Position numbers and translations under genes: made by a program. The notes beneath the pieces are model-generated. The model had not been told where the DNA came from. It saw only the letters and a program-made list of their open reading frames with translations, and did not search any database. Positions 8,693 to 17,300 of a stretch of DNA of 64,000 nt are shown piece after piece (position 1 is the first letter of the stretch; each line of letters begins with the position of its first letter). The stretch spans positions 1 to 64,000 of the forward strand of contig NZ_JNZO01000033.1 of NCBI RefSeq assembly GCF_000717595.1, written 5' to 3'. Source of the DNA: Streptomyces flavochromogenes. Lineage in GTDB: Bacteria; Actinomycetota; Actinomycetes; Streptomycetales; Streptomycetaceae.

Positions 8693-9591
8693 CGTTCCCT
8701 CGTCCTCCGGATGCTGTGCGGAAGCGGATCGGCCGCGGCCCGGCGGGACGTCTCCGCCCCGGGGCTCATGCGGTGTGGGGCGCTCGGTGCACCCGCGCTG
8801 TGAGAGGAAGGCATCGGACGTCCGGTTGTCCGGAGAGCCGAAACGTCACGAAGTTGGCCGGAAGGCGCTCCCCGGACGAAAGCCGGACAGGACTGCCGAA
8901 TCGACACCTCACCACCGGAAAGGGGATCCGGTTCGGGAGATGCCGAGAAGCTCACCGGTGGCCCGAAACGTCTGTCGCTGATCCGGTGACGGCAGGGCCC
9001 CGCCCGACACGGCGGGGCGGGCGGCCGCCCGCCCGGGTGATGCGTGGCTCCTCCCCGTCGACGCGAGCGTCTCTGCCCCGGCCGTCGGCGTCGGTCTGCG
9101 TTCGCCGTCGGCGTCGGCCTGCCCTTACGGACGTGTGGCACCGTGATCAACCAGGACGGAGGCGGGCCCGCGCGGCAGCGGCAGCAGGGGATCCGGCGCG
9201 AGCGGAGGGCATGGATCGGCCCGTACGGTGCTCAGAGGTGCATCGGGTCACCGATTCGTGTGGGGCGCCAGGCCGTCCCGGTAGTCATGGTCACAGAGCG
9301 TGGCCCGCTGGGCCGGGCCGACGCTCTGGTTTCCGTGCGGAGGGCGGGAAGGAAGCCTTCAGCGGCGCGTGGAGAGCCTCTGCGCGTACGACACGCCCGC
9401 GCCCGGCCCCCGCCGGGCAACGGCAGGACCGGCGGGCACGACCGCCGGCCCGCGTCGGGAAGCGCGCACCCCGGCGCGCCGGCAGCACTCGAAGGCGGTG
9501 GAGAGCTCCCGCGCCCGCCCATGGGCGGTACTGACGAAGCGGCAGTTCGGTACGCGCGATCCGCGTCGGCTCCGCGGACCTCACACACCCC
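8693..9591. other. 900-bp intergenic region, no convincing gene
   Basis: The region lies upstream of the lysyl oxidase gene and downstream of the P450 gene. It must hold the lysyl oxidase promoter near its left end. Open frames through it have Arg/Pro-rich products without host codon pattern. Two GC hairpins at 8997-9034 are the only structure seen. It may contain a decayed gene, but I see no recognisable protein. Confidence 0.4.
8997..9034. terminator. Tandem GC hairpins
   Basis: GCCCCGCC/GGCGGGGC forms an 8-bp stem with a 6-nt loop (8997-9018). It is followed, with overlap, by a 20-nt perfect palindrome built on GGGCGGGCGG (9015-9034). The two structures are mutually exclusive. No gene ends nearby, so the terminator role is uncertain. 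Confidence 0.3.
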
Positions 9592-10827
9592 CTAGGGTCG
9601 GATTCCGTCGCAGGCGATCCGCAGGTGGCGCGGCCCGCGCAGTACGGCGTTCTGGCGGTACTCGGGCGGGTCGTCGAGGAGGCGTGGGTTCTCCAGTCTC
9701 CGGGCCAGCTCCGCCAGGGCGAGTTGGGCTTCCAGTCGGGCGACCGGTGCGCCGAAGCAGCTGTGGATGCCGCTGCCCAGGCCGAGGTGCTGGATGTCCG
9801 GGCGGTCGGGGTCGAAGCGGTCCGGGTTCTCGAACCGCTGGGGGTCGCGGTTGCCGGACGCCAGGACCAGCCAGAGGGCGGATCCCTCGGGGATGGTGAC
9901 GCCGCGGACCTCGATGTCGGCGAGAGCGGTGCGCCCCGGCAGCAGCTGCACCGGCGGCTCGAAGCGCAGCAGTTCCTCGACGATCGGCACGGCCAGTCGC
10001 GGTTCGGTCCTCAGACGCTGGAGGACCTCGGGATGGCGCAGCAGGGTCAGCATTCCGTTGCTGATGAGGTTGACCGTGGTCTCGTGCCCCGCGATCAGGA
10101 GCAGGGCCGCCGTGCTGAGCAGTTCCATCGTGGTCATCGGACCGTCCTGGCCCTTGGCCGTCGCCAGCTGGGAGAGCATGTCGTCCCCGGGGTTCTTGCG
10201 GCGTTCCTCGATCAGACCGGCCAGATACATGCCCAGCGCCATCCGGGCCTCGTGCGCGTCCTTGCCGCGCTCGGCGGGATCCGCGTCCGGATCGGGGTCC
10301 AGGCTGGCGGCGAGGGTGTCCGCCCAGGTGTGGAAGCGTGCCTCGTCCTCGCGCGGCACTCCGAGCAGCCTGCAGATCACGGTCACCGGGAACGGGTAGG
10401 AGAACTCCTCCACCAGGTCGATCCGGCCCGGGTCACCGAGGCCGTCGATGAGGCCGCCGACGATGTCGTGGAGCTCCGGGCGCATTCCGTCGACCCGGTG
10501 GGGGGAGTGCGGCGGGCCGAAGTGCCGGTTCGTCATGCGTCGCAAGCGGTCGTGTTCCGGCGGGTCGAGCCGCAGGAAGCTCGGCGGCAGGGCGCTCTCC
10601 TCAGGGGCGGACTCCGCCGGCGGGTCAGCGTTGCCGGATGCCACGTTGCGGGCGTCGGAGCTGATCCGAGGATCGTGCAGAAGGCTGCGGATCTCGTAGT
10701 AGGTGCTGATCACGTACGCCCCGTCGGTCTCGTGGTGGACCGGTGTCTTCCGCAGCTCTTCGTAGATCGGGTACGGGTCGGCCCGGTTGGCGTAGTCCAG
10801 GATCTGGTGCAGCAGGGTGGGCGTCAT
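9592..10827 (-). CDS. Cytochrome P450
   Basis: 411 residues, a normal length for a soluble bacterial P450. It has the I-helix oxygen-binding motif AGHETT, the K-helix ExxR (EELLR), and the haem loop LGSGIHSCFGAPVAR with C357 as thiolate ligand. It starts MTPTLLHQILDYANRADPYP, which is typical of the CYP107/105-like group, but the subfamily cannot be assigned by eye. AAGGACCTGCC precedes the ATG. It is the last gene of a three-gene minus-strand operon with its own reductase (24-bp gap) and ferredoxin, giving a self-sufficient class I electron chain from NAD(P)H to FAD to 3Fe-4S to haem. The substrate is unknown. No biosynthetic core genes are adjacent, so it may act in xenobiotic or secondary metabolism. 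Confidence 0.93.
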   Translation of the reverse strand: MTPTLLHQILDYANRADPYPIYEELRKTPVHHETDGAYVISTYYEIRSLLHDPRISSDARNVASGNADPPAESAPEESALPPSFLRLDPPEHDRLRRMTNRHFGPPHSPHRVDGMRPELHDIVGGLIDGLGDPGRIDLVEEFSYPFPVTVICRLLGVPREDEARFHTWADTLAASLDPDPDADPAERGKDAHEARMALGMYLAGLIEERRKNPGDDMLSQLATAKGQDGPMTTMELLSTAALLLIAGHETTVNLISNGMLTLLRHPEVLQRLRTEPRLAVPIVEELLRFEPPVQLLPGRTALADIEVRGVTIPEGSALWLVLASGNRDPQRFENPDRFDPDRPDIQHLGLGSGIHSCFGAPVARLEAQLALAELARRLENPRLLDDPPEYRQNAVLRGPRHLRIACDGIRP

Positions 10828-10851
10828 GGCAGGTCCTTGTGGCCGTACGGG

Positions 10852-12243
10852 TCAGTGCGCGGGGGTGAACGTCATCCGGCGGTCGGCCGGCGAGTATCCG
10901 CTGAGGGTCACGGTGGGGCCGTGGCTGGGGACCGACGGGTCGGGGAAGTCCGCGTCCACCGGCCGTTGCCCGCCCGCGTGCCGGTCGACCGTGGGGAACT
11001 GCGGCGGGAACGGCGCGGTGCGCTCGATGAGTTCCTGGTAGAACGGCAGCCACCGGCCGTGGTCGAAGGAGACGGCACCGATGACGCGCCCCTGGTATCC
11101 GTAGACGCCGACGAACCGGCGGCTGTCCAGCGAGCCCTGCGAGATCAGGATCTCCGTCCCCATCGACGGCACTCCGACCGACTTGATGTTGACGCCGAAC
11201 TGGGACGACCAGAAGGCCGGCACGTCCATGTGCGGCAGCCGGTCGACGCTCTCGCTGACCATGTTGTGAGCCGCGATCCCGGCCTGGGCGACGGCGTTGC
11301 CCCAGTGCTCGAGCGACAGGAACTGATAACCGAACAGGGGATGGGGACAGCGGGCGACATCACCTGCGGCGTAGATGTCGTCGGTGACGATGCCGCGGAT
11401 GTCGAAGGCCCGGCAGCCGGCATCGCAGGCGATGCCGCGGGGCCCGGCGCCGAGCCCGGAACCGTACAGCCATTCGGTGTTACGGAGTGCGCCGAGCGAG
11501 ACGACCACCACGTCGGTCTCCACGGTGGAGCCGTCGGACAGATGCGCGGCCCGCACCCGTCCAGAGGCGTCGCCCTCGAGAGCGGTCACCATGACCCCGC
11601 ACCGCAGGTCCACACCGTGCTCGCGCTGGAGGCCGGCGGCCACCGCGGCCACCACCCCGCCGAGTGCACCGACCAGGGGCGCGGCGCCCCGCTCGGCGAC
11701 GGTGACGGGGATGCCGCGTTCGCGGCAGGCGGAGGCGACCTCCGAACCGGCGAATCCGCCCCCGATGACGAGGACCCGGTGGGGTCCCTCGTCGAGCCGC
11801 CGGGCGAGCGCGGCGGCCTCGTCACGGGTCCGCAGCACGAAGACGCCGTCGAGTTCCGCCTCCTCCTCGCGCGGCCACGGCCGCGCCCGTACCCCGGTGG
11901 CGATCAGCAGTCGGTCGTACGGCACCTCGTCGCCGTCGGCCAGCCGTACCCTCTTCGCGGCCATGTCCAGCCCGGTGGCGGGAACGCCGAGCCGCCAGGT
12001 CGCGTCGACGGATCGCAGCCGGGGCAGCGCGGTGCGTTCGGCGCGCGCCCTGCCCAGCAGCACTCCCTTGGACAGCGGGGGCCGGTCGTACGGTTCGCAA
12101 GGCTCGTCGCCGATCATGGTCAGAGACCCCGCGAAGCCCATGGCGCGCAGGGTCTCGGCAGCCCGCAGGCCTGCCAGCGAGGCGCCGACGACGACGATGC
12201 GGCCCTCGCGTTTGAGCTGCTCCAGGACTCCGTCACCGACCAC
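10852..12243 (-). CDS. FAD-dependent ferredoxin reductase
   Basis: About 463 residues. The start is taken as GTG 12243, just inside the 3' end of the ferredoxin gene and after a GAGG sequence; the frame stays open to 12276. It has the FAD dinucleotide fold IVVVGASLAGLRAAE, the NAD(P)H fold VLVIGGGFAGSEVA, and the second FAD motif DDIYAAGDVARC. PYDRPPLSKGVL is typical of putidaredoxin-reductase-like enzymes. The role is to pass electrons from NAD(P)H to the adjacent ferredoxin for the P450. The C-terminal domain ends with a family-typical FYQELIE segment and a longer tail (about 50 residues) that I do not recognise. Confidence 0.9.
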   Translation of the reverse strand: MVGDGVLEQLKREGRIVVVGASLAGLRAAETLRAMGFAGSLTMIGDEPCEPYDRPPLSKGVLLGRARAERTALPRLRSVDATWRLGVPATGLDMAAKRVRLADGDEVPYDRLLIATGVRARPWPREEEAELDGVFVLRTRDEAAALARRLDEGPHRVLVIGGGFAGSEVASACRERGIPVTVAERGAAPLVGALGGVVAAVAAGLQREHGVDLRCGVMVTALEGDASGRVRAAHLSDGSTVETDVVVVSLGALRNTEWLYGSGLGAGPRGIACDAGCRAFDIRGIVTDDIYAAGDVARCPHPLFGYQFLSLEHWGNAVAQAGIAAHNMVSESVDRLPHMDVPAFWSSQFGVNIKSVGVPSMGTEILISQGSLDSRRFVGVYGYQGRVIGAVSFDHGRWLPFYQELIERTAPFPPQFPTVDRHAGGQRPVDADFPDPSVPSHGPTVTLSGYSPADRRMTFTPAH

Positions 12244-12460
12244 CGGGCACCGCCTCGGCCGGCTCGTCCACGGCATCGACGAGGATGGCCTGCACCGGGC
12301 AGGCCGCGGCGGCCTGGGCCAGCTTCTCGCGGTGCGCCTCGTCGGGATCCGGGTCGTACAGCAGCGCCTCGTCGCCGTGCATGGTGAAGATCTCGGGAGC
12401 GAGGAACGCGCACTGCGCGTACCCCTGGCAGCGGTTCAGATCGACGGCGATGCTGACCAC
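12233..12460 (-). CDS. 3Fe-4S type ferredoxin for P450
   Basis: 75 residues from GTG 12460 (VVSIAVDLNRCQGYAQCAF), chosen because GGAGAGG lies about 10 nt upstream; the frame is open to 12511. Cysteines occur as C-x5-C near the N-terminus and in AAACPVQAI near the C-terminus, the three-cysteine pattern of P450 ferredoxins with one [3Fe-4S] cluster. Its 3' end overlaps the start of the reductase gene, implying translational coupling. This is the first gene of the ferredoxin-reductase-P450 operon. Confidence 0.88.
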   Translation of the reverse strand: MVSIAVDLNRCQGYAQCAFLAPEIFTMHGDEALLYDPDPDEAHREKLAQAAAACPVQAILVDAVDEPAEAVPGGR

Positions 12461-12690
12461 GGGATCGGTCCTCTCCAACGGCTCGGTCGAGCCCTCTGCG
12501 CCCACTCTCACGGGCCGGGAGGGTCACAGCGACGGGGGCGGACCGATCGAGTGAGCGATGGGGCCCGGTCTGGTCTGGTCGTGGGCTCGGGTCTGATCTG
12601 GTCGTGGGCGTGAGGCCCCCGTGGGTCCCCGTGGGTGGTGCCTGGCCGGCCGCCCGGTGCCGTGGCCGGGGAGGGCGCGGAAGACGACGG

Positions 12691-12727
12691 AAAAAAGGGC
12701 CCCCGTCCCGTCAGCCCGGCCCGGAGG
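12691..12727 (-). terminator. Hairpin plus T-tract after PP2C gene
   Basis: On the minus strand, just past the phosphatase stop, a short GGGCC/GGCCC stem is followed by TTTTTT (A-run at 12691-12696 on the plus strand). A T-tract is unusual in this genome. The stem is weak, so confidence is moderate. Confidence 0.42.
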
Positions 12728-13814
12728 CGTCCAAGGTGAGGATCAGGAGGGTGACGTCGTCCTGGATCTTGGGGGCGAATCGACTCAGATCGGCCCAGAT
12801 CTCGTCGGGCAGCCGGTCCAGACCGACACCGGTCATACGGGCCAGACGCTCGACGAACGGGTAGAAGGCCCCCGAGGCGTCCCGTGTCTCCAGGACACCG
12901 TCCGACGCCAGGAGCAACAGGTCCCCGGGCAGCAGCGACACCGTCGCGGCGGTCCCCGGCATGACGTCGGCGAGGCCCAGTCCCAGGGGCGGTCCGGGGT
13001 CGGGTTCCAGGATGCTCACGGTTCCGCCGCGCAGCAGGACCGGCGGCGGGTGGCCGCAGGCCAGGACACGGACCTCCCGCCCGTGCGGCATGAAGTCCAG
13101 GAAGACGGCCGTGGCGAAGAGCTCCGCGTGCTCCGTCCGCGCCGAGTCGACGACGAGCCTGCGGTCCAGCCGCGCCGCGATCGCCTCCGCGTCCACGTCG
13201 TCCAGCACGGCCTCACGGAACGCCCCCAGGACGGAGGCGACCGTCGCGACGGCCGACAGACCGTGCCCCTGCACGTCGCCGTGGACAGCCCGTACCCCGT
13301 GGGGACCGGGCCGGACGTCGAAGAAGTCGCCTCCCACCAGCGTGCCGCGCTCGGCGGCGCGGTACAGGCTCGCGCAGCGCACGGGCCCCACCCTCTGCTG
13401 TACGTCGGGGACGATGGCCCGCTGGGCCGTCTCGGCGACGGTACGTTCCAGGTCGAGCTGCTCGTCCCGGCGCCCGCGGACGAAGGAGACGAAGACGCTC
13501 AGGGTCGCGACGAAGCCGAGGGTGAAGAGGTCGGTGTTGCCGGGCTGGTTCAGATGGAAGAAGGGAATGGTCAGCAGCCCGATCGTCGCGGCGCCGAGAA
13601 AGGCCGTGGCCAGCGGTCCGTAGGCCAGGACGGCCAGCGGAGGCACCGCGCCGAGCAGGAAGCCGATGTCCAGCGGAGCGGACTCGGTGAGGGAGGCCGC
13701 CCCGACCCCGACCAGCAGCAGCACGGGAAGAACCCGCACCCAGCGGGGCGGCGGGGCGCCGCGCAGCCAGCTCCGCCGGTGCGGTCCGGTCGCCGACTTC
13801 CTTGGCTTCACCAC
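12711..13814 (-). CDS. Membrane PP2C-family (SpoIIE-type) serine/threonine phosphatase
   Basis: 367 residues from GTG 13814. Residues about 22-110 hold four hydrophobic segments (e.g. VLPVLLLVGVGAASL, LGFVATLSVFVSFV). From about 115 there is a linker helix (EQLDLERTVAETAQRAI), then a SpoIIE-type PP2C domain: LVGGDFFDV, GDVQGHGLSAV, LLLASDGVLE and QDDVTLLIL provide the metal-binding aspartates. No PAS, GAF or kinase domain is present, so the sensory part is only the membrane region. Streptomyces have dozens of these, usually acting on anti-sigma-factor antagonists; no such partner is adjacent. It is transcribed away from the LanKC gene across a 264-bp gap. Confidence 0.9.
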   Translation of the reverse strand: MVKPRKSATGPHRRSWLRGAPPPRWVRVLPVLLLVGVGAASLTESAPLDIGFLLGAVPPLAVLAYGPLATAFLGAATIGLLTIPFFHLNQPGNTDLFTLGFVATLSVFVSFVRGRRDEQLDLERTVAETAQRAIVPDVQQRVGPVRCASLYRAAERGTLVGGDFFDVRPGPHGVRAVHGDVQGHGLSAVATVASVLGAFREAVLDDVDAEAIAARLDRRLVVDSARTEHAELFATAVFLDFMPHGREVRVLACGHPPPVLLRGGTVSILEPDPGPPLGLGLADVMPGTAATVSLLPGDLLLLASDGVLETRDASGAFYPFVERLARMTGVGLDRLPDEIWADLSRFAPKIQDDVTLLILTLDASGPG

Positions 13815-14078
13815 ACCACCAGGCTCCTATGCCGGAGTGCACCGCGCACTCCACGGCCGCCGCCCCGCCGGTCCTGGGGGGCCGGGGCCGTGGACGTCCA
13901 CCTGGGGGCTCCTGGGCCGTCGCCGAGCGGGAGCGGGAGCGCCGCCGCCCGCGTCGACAGCGGGCACGACCTGCCCGATACCGGTCGCATGCCGCCCACG
14001 AACCGTTTCCATACCCGCCGGTCCTAGCGTCGGGCACAGCCGTCATGGCCGCCCGCTACCACCCCGCGAGGAGATTCC

Positions 14079-16712
14079 GTGCTCGAAGGCTTCGGCGAAG
14101 CGCTCGCGGACCGGGAGTACTTCCTACCGCTGTCCAGCGTGACCGACCCCGGGCCGCGCTTCGCTCCCAGCGAGGTGCCGCCGGGACTGCGCGGCGCCGT
14201 CCAGGGCATCTGGACGGCCTGGGGCGGTCCGCGGGCCGGGCTCGCCGAACAGGGCTGGAAGATCCATGTGTCGGCGCGGCTAGACCGGGCGCAGCACGTG
14301 CTCGACACGGTCGCCGGGATCTGCTTCTCCGAAGGCGTGCCGTTCAAGCACCTGAGCGCCCGGCTCTTCTTCCTCTTCCTCCATCACAAGCACGCGGCGC
14401 GAGCCCAGTCGGGCAAGTTCTGCGCCGTCTATCCGCCGGACACGGCGACCGCCCGCCGACTCCTGGAACGCCTGCGTGACGCGCTCGACGGGGAGGAGGG
14501 ACCGTATGTCCTCACCGACCGGCGCTTTCGCGACTCGCGGACGGTCCACTACCGCTACGGATCCTTCGGTGCCCGCAGCCGGCTGCGCGCCGACGGCACC
14601 CGCGAGGGGCTGGTCCGCGACGGCTCCGGCCGCGAGGTCGTGGATCTGCGGCTGCCCGCCTTCCACCTGCCCGCGGGGATCACGGACCCCTTCGCCGAGC
14701 GGGAGGAGCAGCCGCACGAGGGCCCGATCCTGATCCGCGACTACGAGGTGACCCGTGCGGTGCGCCTGAGCAACGCCGGTGGCACCTACCAGGCCCGGGA
14801 CCGGCGGACCGGCCGCACCGTCTTCGTCAAGGAGGCTCGCGCCCACAACGGGCTGGTCTTCGACGGGACCGACGCGCAGCAACGTCTGCGGCACGAGTAC
14901 GGCGTGCTGCGCGAGCTGCACGCGGCCGCCCCCGGGGTGGGCCCGGAGCCGCTGGACCACTTCACGGAGTGGGAGCACGACTTCCTCGTCACCGAGCACG
15001 TCGCCGGGCAGCCGCTGGTGAGCTGGCTGAGCCGGTCCTCGCCGCTGGCCCGCGCCGACCGCACGGCCGAGTCCGTCGCCGTGTACTACGAGGTGTGCCG
15101 GCGCCTGCTGGCCGCGCTGGACGCCTCGCTGAGGCGCATGCACGCCGCCGGCTACCGGTTCGGCGACCTCAGCCTGGGCAATGTCATGGTGACGCCGTCG
15201 GGCGGGGTCCGGCTGGTGGACTTCGAGGCGGCCTCGGCCCTGTCCGCGCCGCCCTCCGGGATCGGCACCCCGGGGTTCACTCCCCCGCCCGGCCTGCTCC
15301 GGCTCGACTCCGATCCGCTGCTGCGGGACCGGTACGGCATGTCGGCGGTCGCGTTCGCGTTCCTGGCGCCGTTCAACGAGATCGCCGAGCACGCCCCCGC
15401 CAACCTCGCGCTGCTGCGCCGCGACCTGGCGGACGTGGCTCCGCCGCCCGACCTGTGGCAGCGGGCCACCGCCTTCCATCCGACGGAGGACCGCGCGCAG
15501 GATCACGTGCGGGACCGGGCAGAGGACCACGCCCCTGACCAGGGCGGTCCCGGCCGCCTTCCCTCCCCCGCCGAGCTGGACGCCGATCCGCGCGGCTGCC
15601 TCGTCCGGCTGGCCGAGGAGGTGGCCGCGGGGCTGCTGGAGACGGCCGACGCCGGCCGGCCGGAGTGGGCCTTCCCGCCCTCGCCCGAGGCGTTCCGGAC
15701 CAACAACGTGTGCCTGGCTCACGGCACGGCCGGGGTGGTGCACGCCCTGCACCGCGCCGGGGCAGCGGTGCCGGAGGAGATCCGCGAACGGCTGCGCCGC
15801 GACACCCTGGCGCAGCGCGACGCGCTGCCTCCAGGACTGCTCGTCGGCTCGGCCGGCATCGCCCGGGTGCTGGTCGGCATCGGCCTGCTGGACGAGGCCG
15901 TCGACCTGCTCCGGGACGCCGACGACCATGCGCTCACCGCCTCCTGCGGCACGCTGGCCGGCGGGCGGGCCGGGGTCGGCCTGGGCTGGCTCGCCCTGCA
16001 CCGGCTGACCGGGGAGAGCAGCCACCTGGAGCGGGCCGCCTCGGCAGGGGAGCACCTGCTGCGCACCCCCGACCTGCCCGCCACCCTCGGCGAGCACGAC
16101 GCCCGCGGTCTGCTGCACGGCCGCTCGGGGCTCGCCCTCTTCCTCCACCGCCTGGCCCGCGACACCGGCGAGGACCGCTACCTGGAGGCGGGGCGCATGC
16201 TGCTCCACCAGGAGCTGGACCGGACCTTTCCGCTGGACGACGGCGCCCTGTCCGTCTCCGACGACACAAGACTCAGCCGTGCCATGCCGTACCTGGCCAC
16301 GGGCGCGGCCGGCGTCGCTGCGGTGCTCACCCGCTATGTGGCCACCGCGCCGGACGAACGCTGCGCCACGGCGCTGCCGAGGCTGGTGGCCGGCATCCGG
16401 GTCTCCCGCGCCACGAAGGAGGGGGGCCTGTACCGGGGGCTGGCCGGACTGACCTGGTTCCTGACCGAGCACGCCGAGCTCACCGGCACGGACGCCGCCC
16501 GCGCGGACGCCGTGGGCGCCGCGACAGGCCTGCTGAAGTACGCGGTTCCTTACCGGCGCGGTGTCCGCTTCCTCGGAGCGGGTTCGCAGCGGTTCACCGC
16601 CGACCTGTCCAGTGGCGGAGCGGGGGTCCTGCTGGTCCTCCACCGTCTGCTGTCCGGCCCGCTCCTGACGAAGCCCCACCACGCGCGTCCCCGGATCCCC
16701 GCAGCCCGCTGA
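14079..16712 (+). CDS. Class III lanthipeptide synthetase (LanKC)
   Basis: 877 residues from GTG 14079; GAGGAG lies 5 nt upstream. Residues 1-200 are the lyase domain (DREYFLPLSSVTD, ARLFFLFLHHKHAARAQSGK). Residues about 225-450 are the Ser/Thr-kinase-like domain: VFVKEARAHNGL with K251, FGDLSLGNVMV with D363 and N368, and LVDFEA with D381. Residues about 540-870 are the LanC-like cyclase (NVCLAHGTAGVVHAL, GLLVGSAGIARVL, GLLHGRSGLALF). It lacks the zinc Cys-Cys-His set of LanC, as class III enzymes do. It phosphorylates and eliminates Ser/Thr to dehydro residues, then cyclises Cys onto them. A precursor gene follows at 16823. No dedicated ABC exporter or protease is adjacent. Confidence 0.93.
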   Translation: MLEGFGEALADREYFLPLSSVTDPGPRFAPSEVPPGLRGAVQGIWTAWGGPRAGLAEQGWKIHVSARLDRAQHVLDTVAGICFSEGVPFKHLSARLFFLFLHHKHAARAQSGKFCAVYPPDTATARRLLERLRDALDGEEGPYVLTDRRFRDSRTVHYRYGSFGARSRLRADGTREGLVRDGSGREVVDLRLPAFHLPAGITDPFAEREEQPHEGPILIRDYEVTRAVRLSNAGGTYQARDRRTGRTVFVKEARAHNGLVFDGTDAQQRLRHEYGVLRELHAAAPGVGPEPLDHFTEWEHDFLVTEHVAGQPLVSWLSRSSPLARADRTAESVAVYYEVCRRLLAALDASLRRMHAAGYRFGDLSLGNVMVTPSGGVRLVDFEAASALSAPPSGIGTPGFTPPPGLLRLDSDPLLRDRYGMSAVAFAFLAPFNEIAEHAPANLALLRRDLADVAPPPDLWQRATAFHPTEDRAQDHVRDRAEDHAPDQGGPGRLPSPAELDADPRGCLVRLAEEVAAGLLETADAGRPEWAFPPSPEAFRTNNVCLAHGTAGVVHALHRAGAAVPEEIRERLRRDTLAQRDALPPGLLVGSAGIARVLVGIGLLDEAVDLLRDADDHALTASCGTLAGGRAGVGLGWLALHRLTGESSHLERAASAGEHLLRTPDLPATLGEHDARGLLHGRSGLALFLHRLARDTGEDRYLEAGRMLLHQELDRTFPLDDGALSVSDDTRLSRAMPYLATGAAGVAAVLTRYVATAPDERCATALPRLVAGIRVSRATKEGGLYRGLAGLTWFLTEHAELTGTDAARADAVGAATGLLKYAVPYRRGVRFLGAGSQRFTADLSSGGAGVLLVLHRLLSGPLLTKPHHARPRIPAAR

Positions 16713-16822
16713 CGGCGCCGGGCGGACGTCCCATGAACGCCTGGGCACGGCGGCCGTCACCTCCGTGCCGAGGCAGGCAGTTGCCAACCGACACGACCCC
16801 GAGACGAAGGTGGAGAGCACCC

Positions 16823-16936
16823 ATGAGCCAGATCCTCGCGCTCCAGACCCTGGACACCGAGCCGGAGGCCTGTTCCCTCCCTCCCTGCTTCAGCGTCGCC
16901 TGGAGCATCAGCGACATCTTCCCCGAGCCGATGTGA
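16823..16936 (+). CDS. Putative class III lanthipeptide precursor (37 residues)
   Basis: The ATG at 16823 follows GGTGGAGAG with good spacing; the stop is TGA 16934-16936. The leader starts MSQILALQTLDTEPEA and holds the ILxLQ motif that class III LanKC enzymes recognise. The probable core begins at C17: CSLPPCFSVAWSISD and then a short acidic, proline-containing end. It has two Cys (17, 22) and four Ser (18, 24, 28, 30), no core Thr. Only S18 can form a normal Ser-x3-Cys ring; C17 has no core Ser upstream, so a reversed ring, a disulfide or a leader-side link would be needed. It lies 110 bp after LanKC and is followed by a strong terminator, so it is expressed with it. The cleavage site is not known. 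Confidence 0.82.
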   Translation: MSQILALQTLDTEPEACSLPPCFSVAWSISDIFPEPM

Positions 16937-16953
16937 CCGACCGGCACCCGTGA

Positions 16954-16990
16954 GGGCCGGGACCGGTGGGCCTGCCACCGGTCCCGGCCC
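16954..16990 (+). terminator. Strong hairpin terminator after lanthipeptide precursor
   Basis: A perfect 16-bp stem (GGGCCGGGACCGGTGG and its complement) with a 5-nt loop GCCTG begins 17 bp after the precursor stop codon. It closes the LanKC-precursor unit. Confidence 0.85.
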
Positions 16991-17088
16991 GGAGTGCTTC
17001 GCCCGACCTGCCTGCGCGCCCGATGGGGGTTCGCAGGATCCGGCCCGCTTCACACCCCCGACAGCCTGGTCGGCGGCAGCGGATCGGG

Positions 17089-17272
17089 TCAGCAGCGGAA
17101 GCGGAGTCGGCACACGACGGCGTCGGTGTCGCGGCGGACGGCGTGGGCGACGACCGCGCCCCGCCGGTTCTGCAGAGCACGCTGCCAGAGGCGCTCGGGC
17201 TCGGCCTCCGGGATGAGAACGGTGACCTGAGTGCCGGGTTCGGTCGTCCCCAGGCCGCGTACGTACGCCGCA
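17089..17272 (-). pseudogene. C-terminal remnant of an APC-family permease
   Basis: Minus-strand codons ending at TGA 17091-17089 read VTVLIPEAEPERLWQRALQN and then RRGAVVAHAVRRDTDAVV before CRLRFRC. This matches, from memory, the conserved cytoplasmic tail of Streptomyces APC amino-acid permeases. Upstream of about 17272 the frame loses similarity and has no start; all membrane segments are gone. It is a gene tail without a body, abutting another permease tail on the opposite strand. No product is expected. Confidence 0.6.
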
Positions 17273-17300
17273 AGGGGTCGGCCGAGCGCGCGGCGCTCGG

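Noticed and set aside
8716..9595. Open frames of 100-270 codons in the 900-bp gap
   Set aside because: Arg/Pro-rich translations, no ribosome-binding sites and mutually overlapping frames; no family resemblance.
9625..12387. 920-codon plus-strand frame opposite the P450 and reductase genes
   Set aside because: The minus strand carries clear P450, reductase and ferredoxin motifs; the plus frame is a shadow.
12541..12600. Short direct repeats of a GGTCTGATCTGGTCGTGGGC type
   Set aside because: Only two imperfect copies in a short spacer; no element ends or function visible.
14280..16820. 846-codon minus-strand frame opposite LanKC
   Set aside because: LanKC is unambiguous on the plus strand and the antisense frame has no domain pattern.
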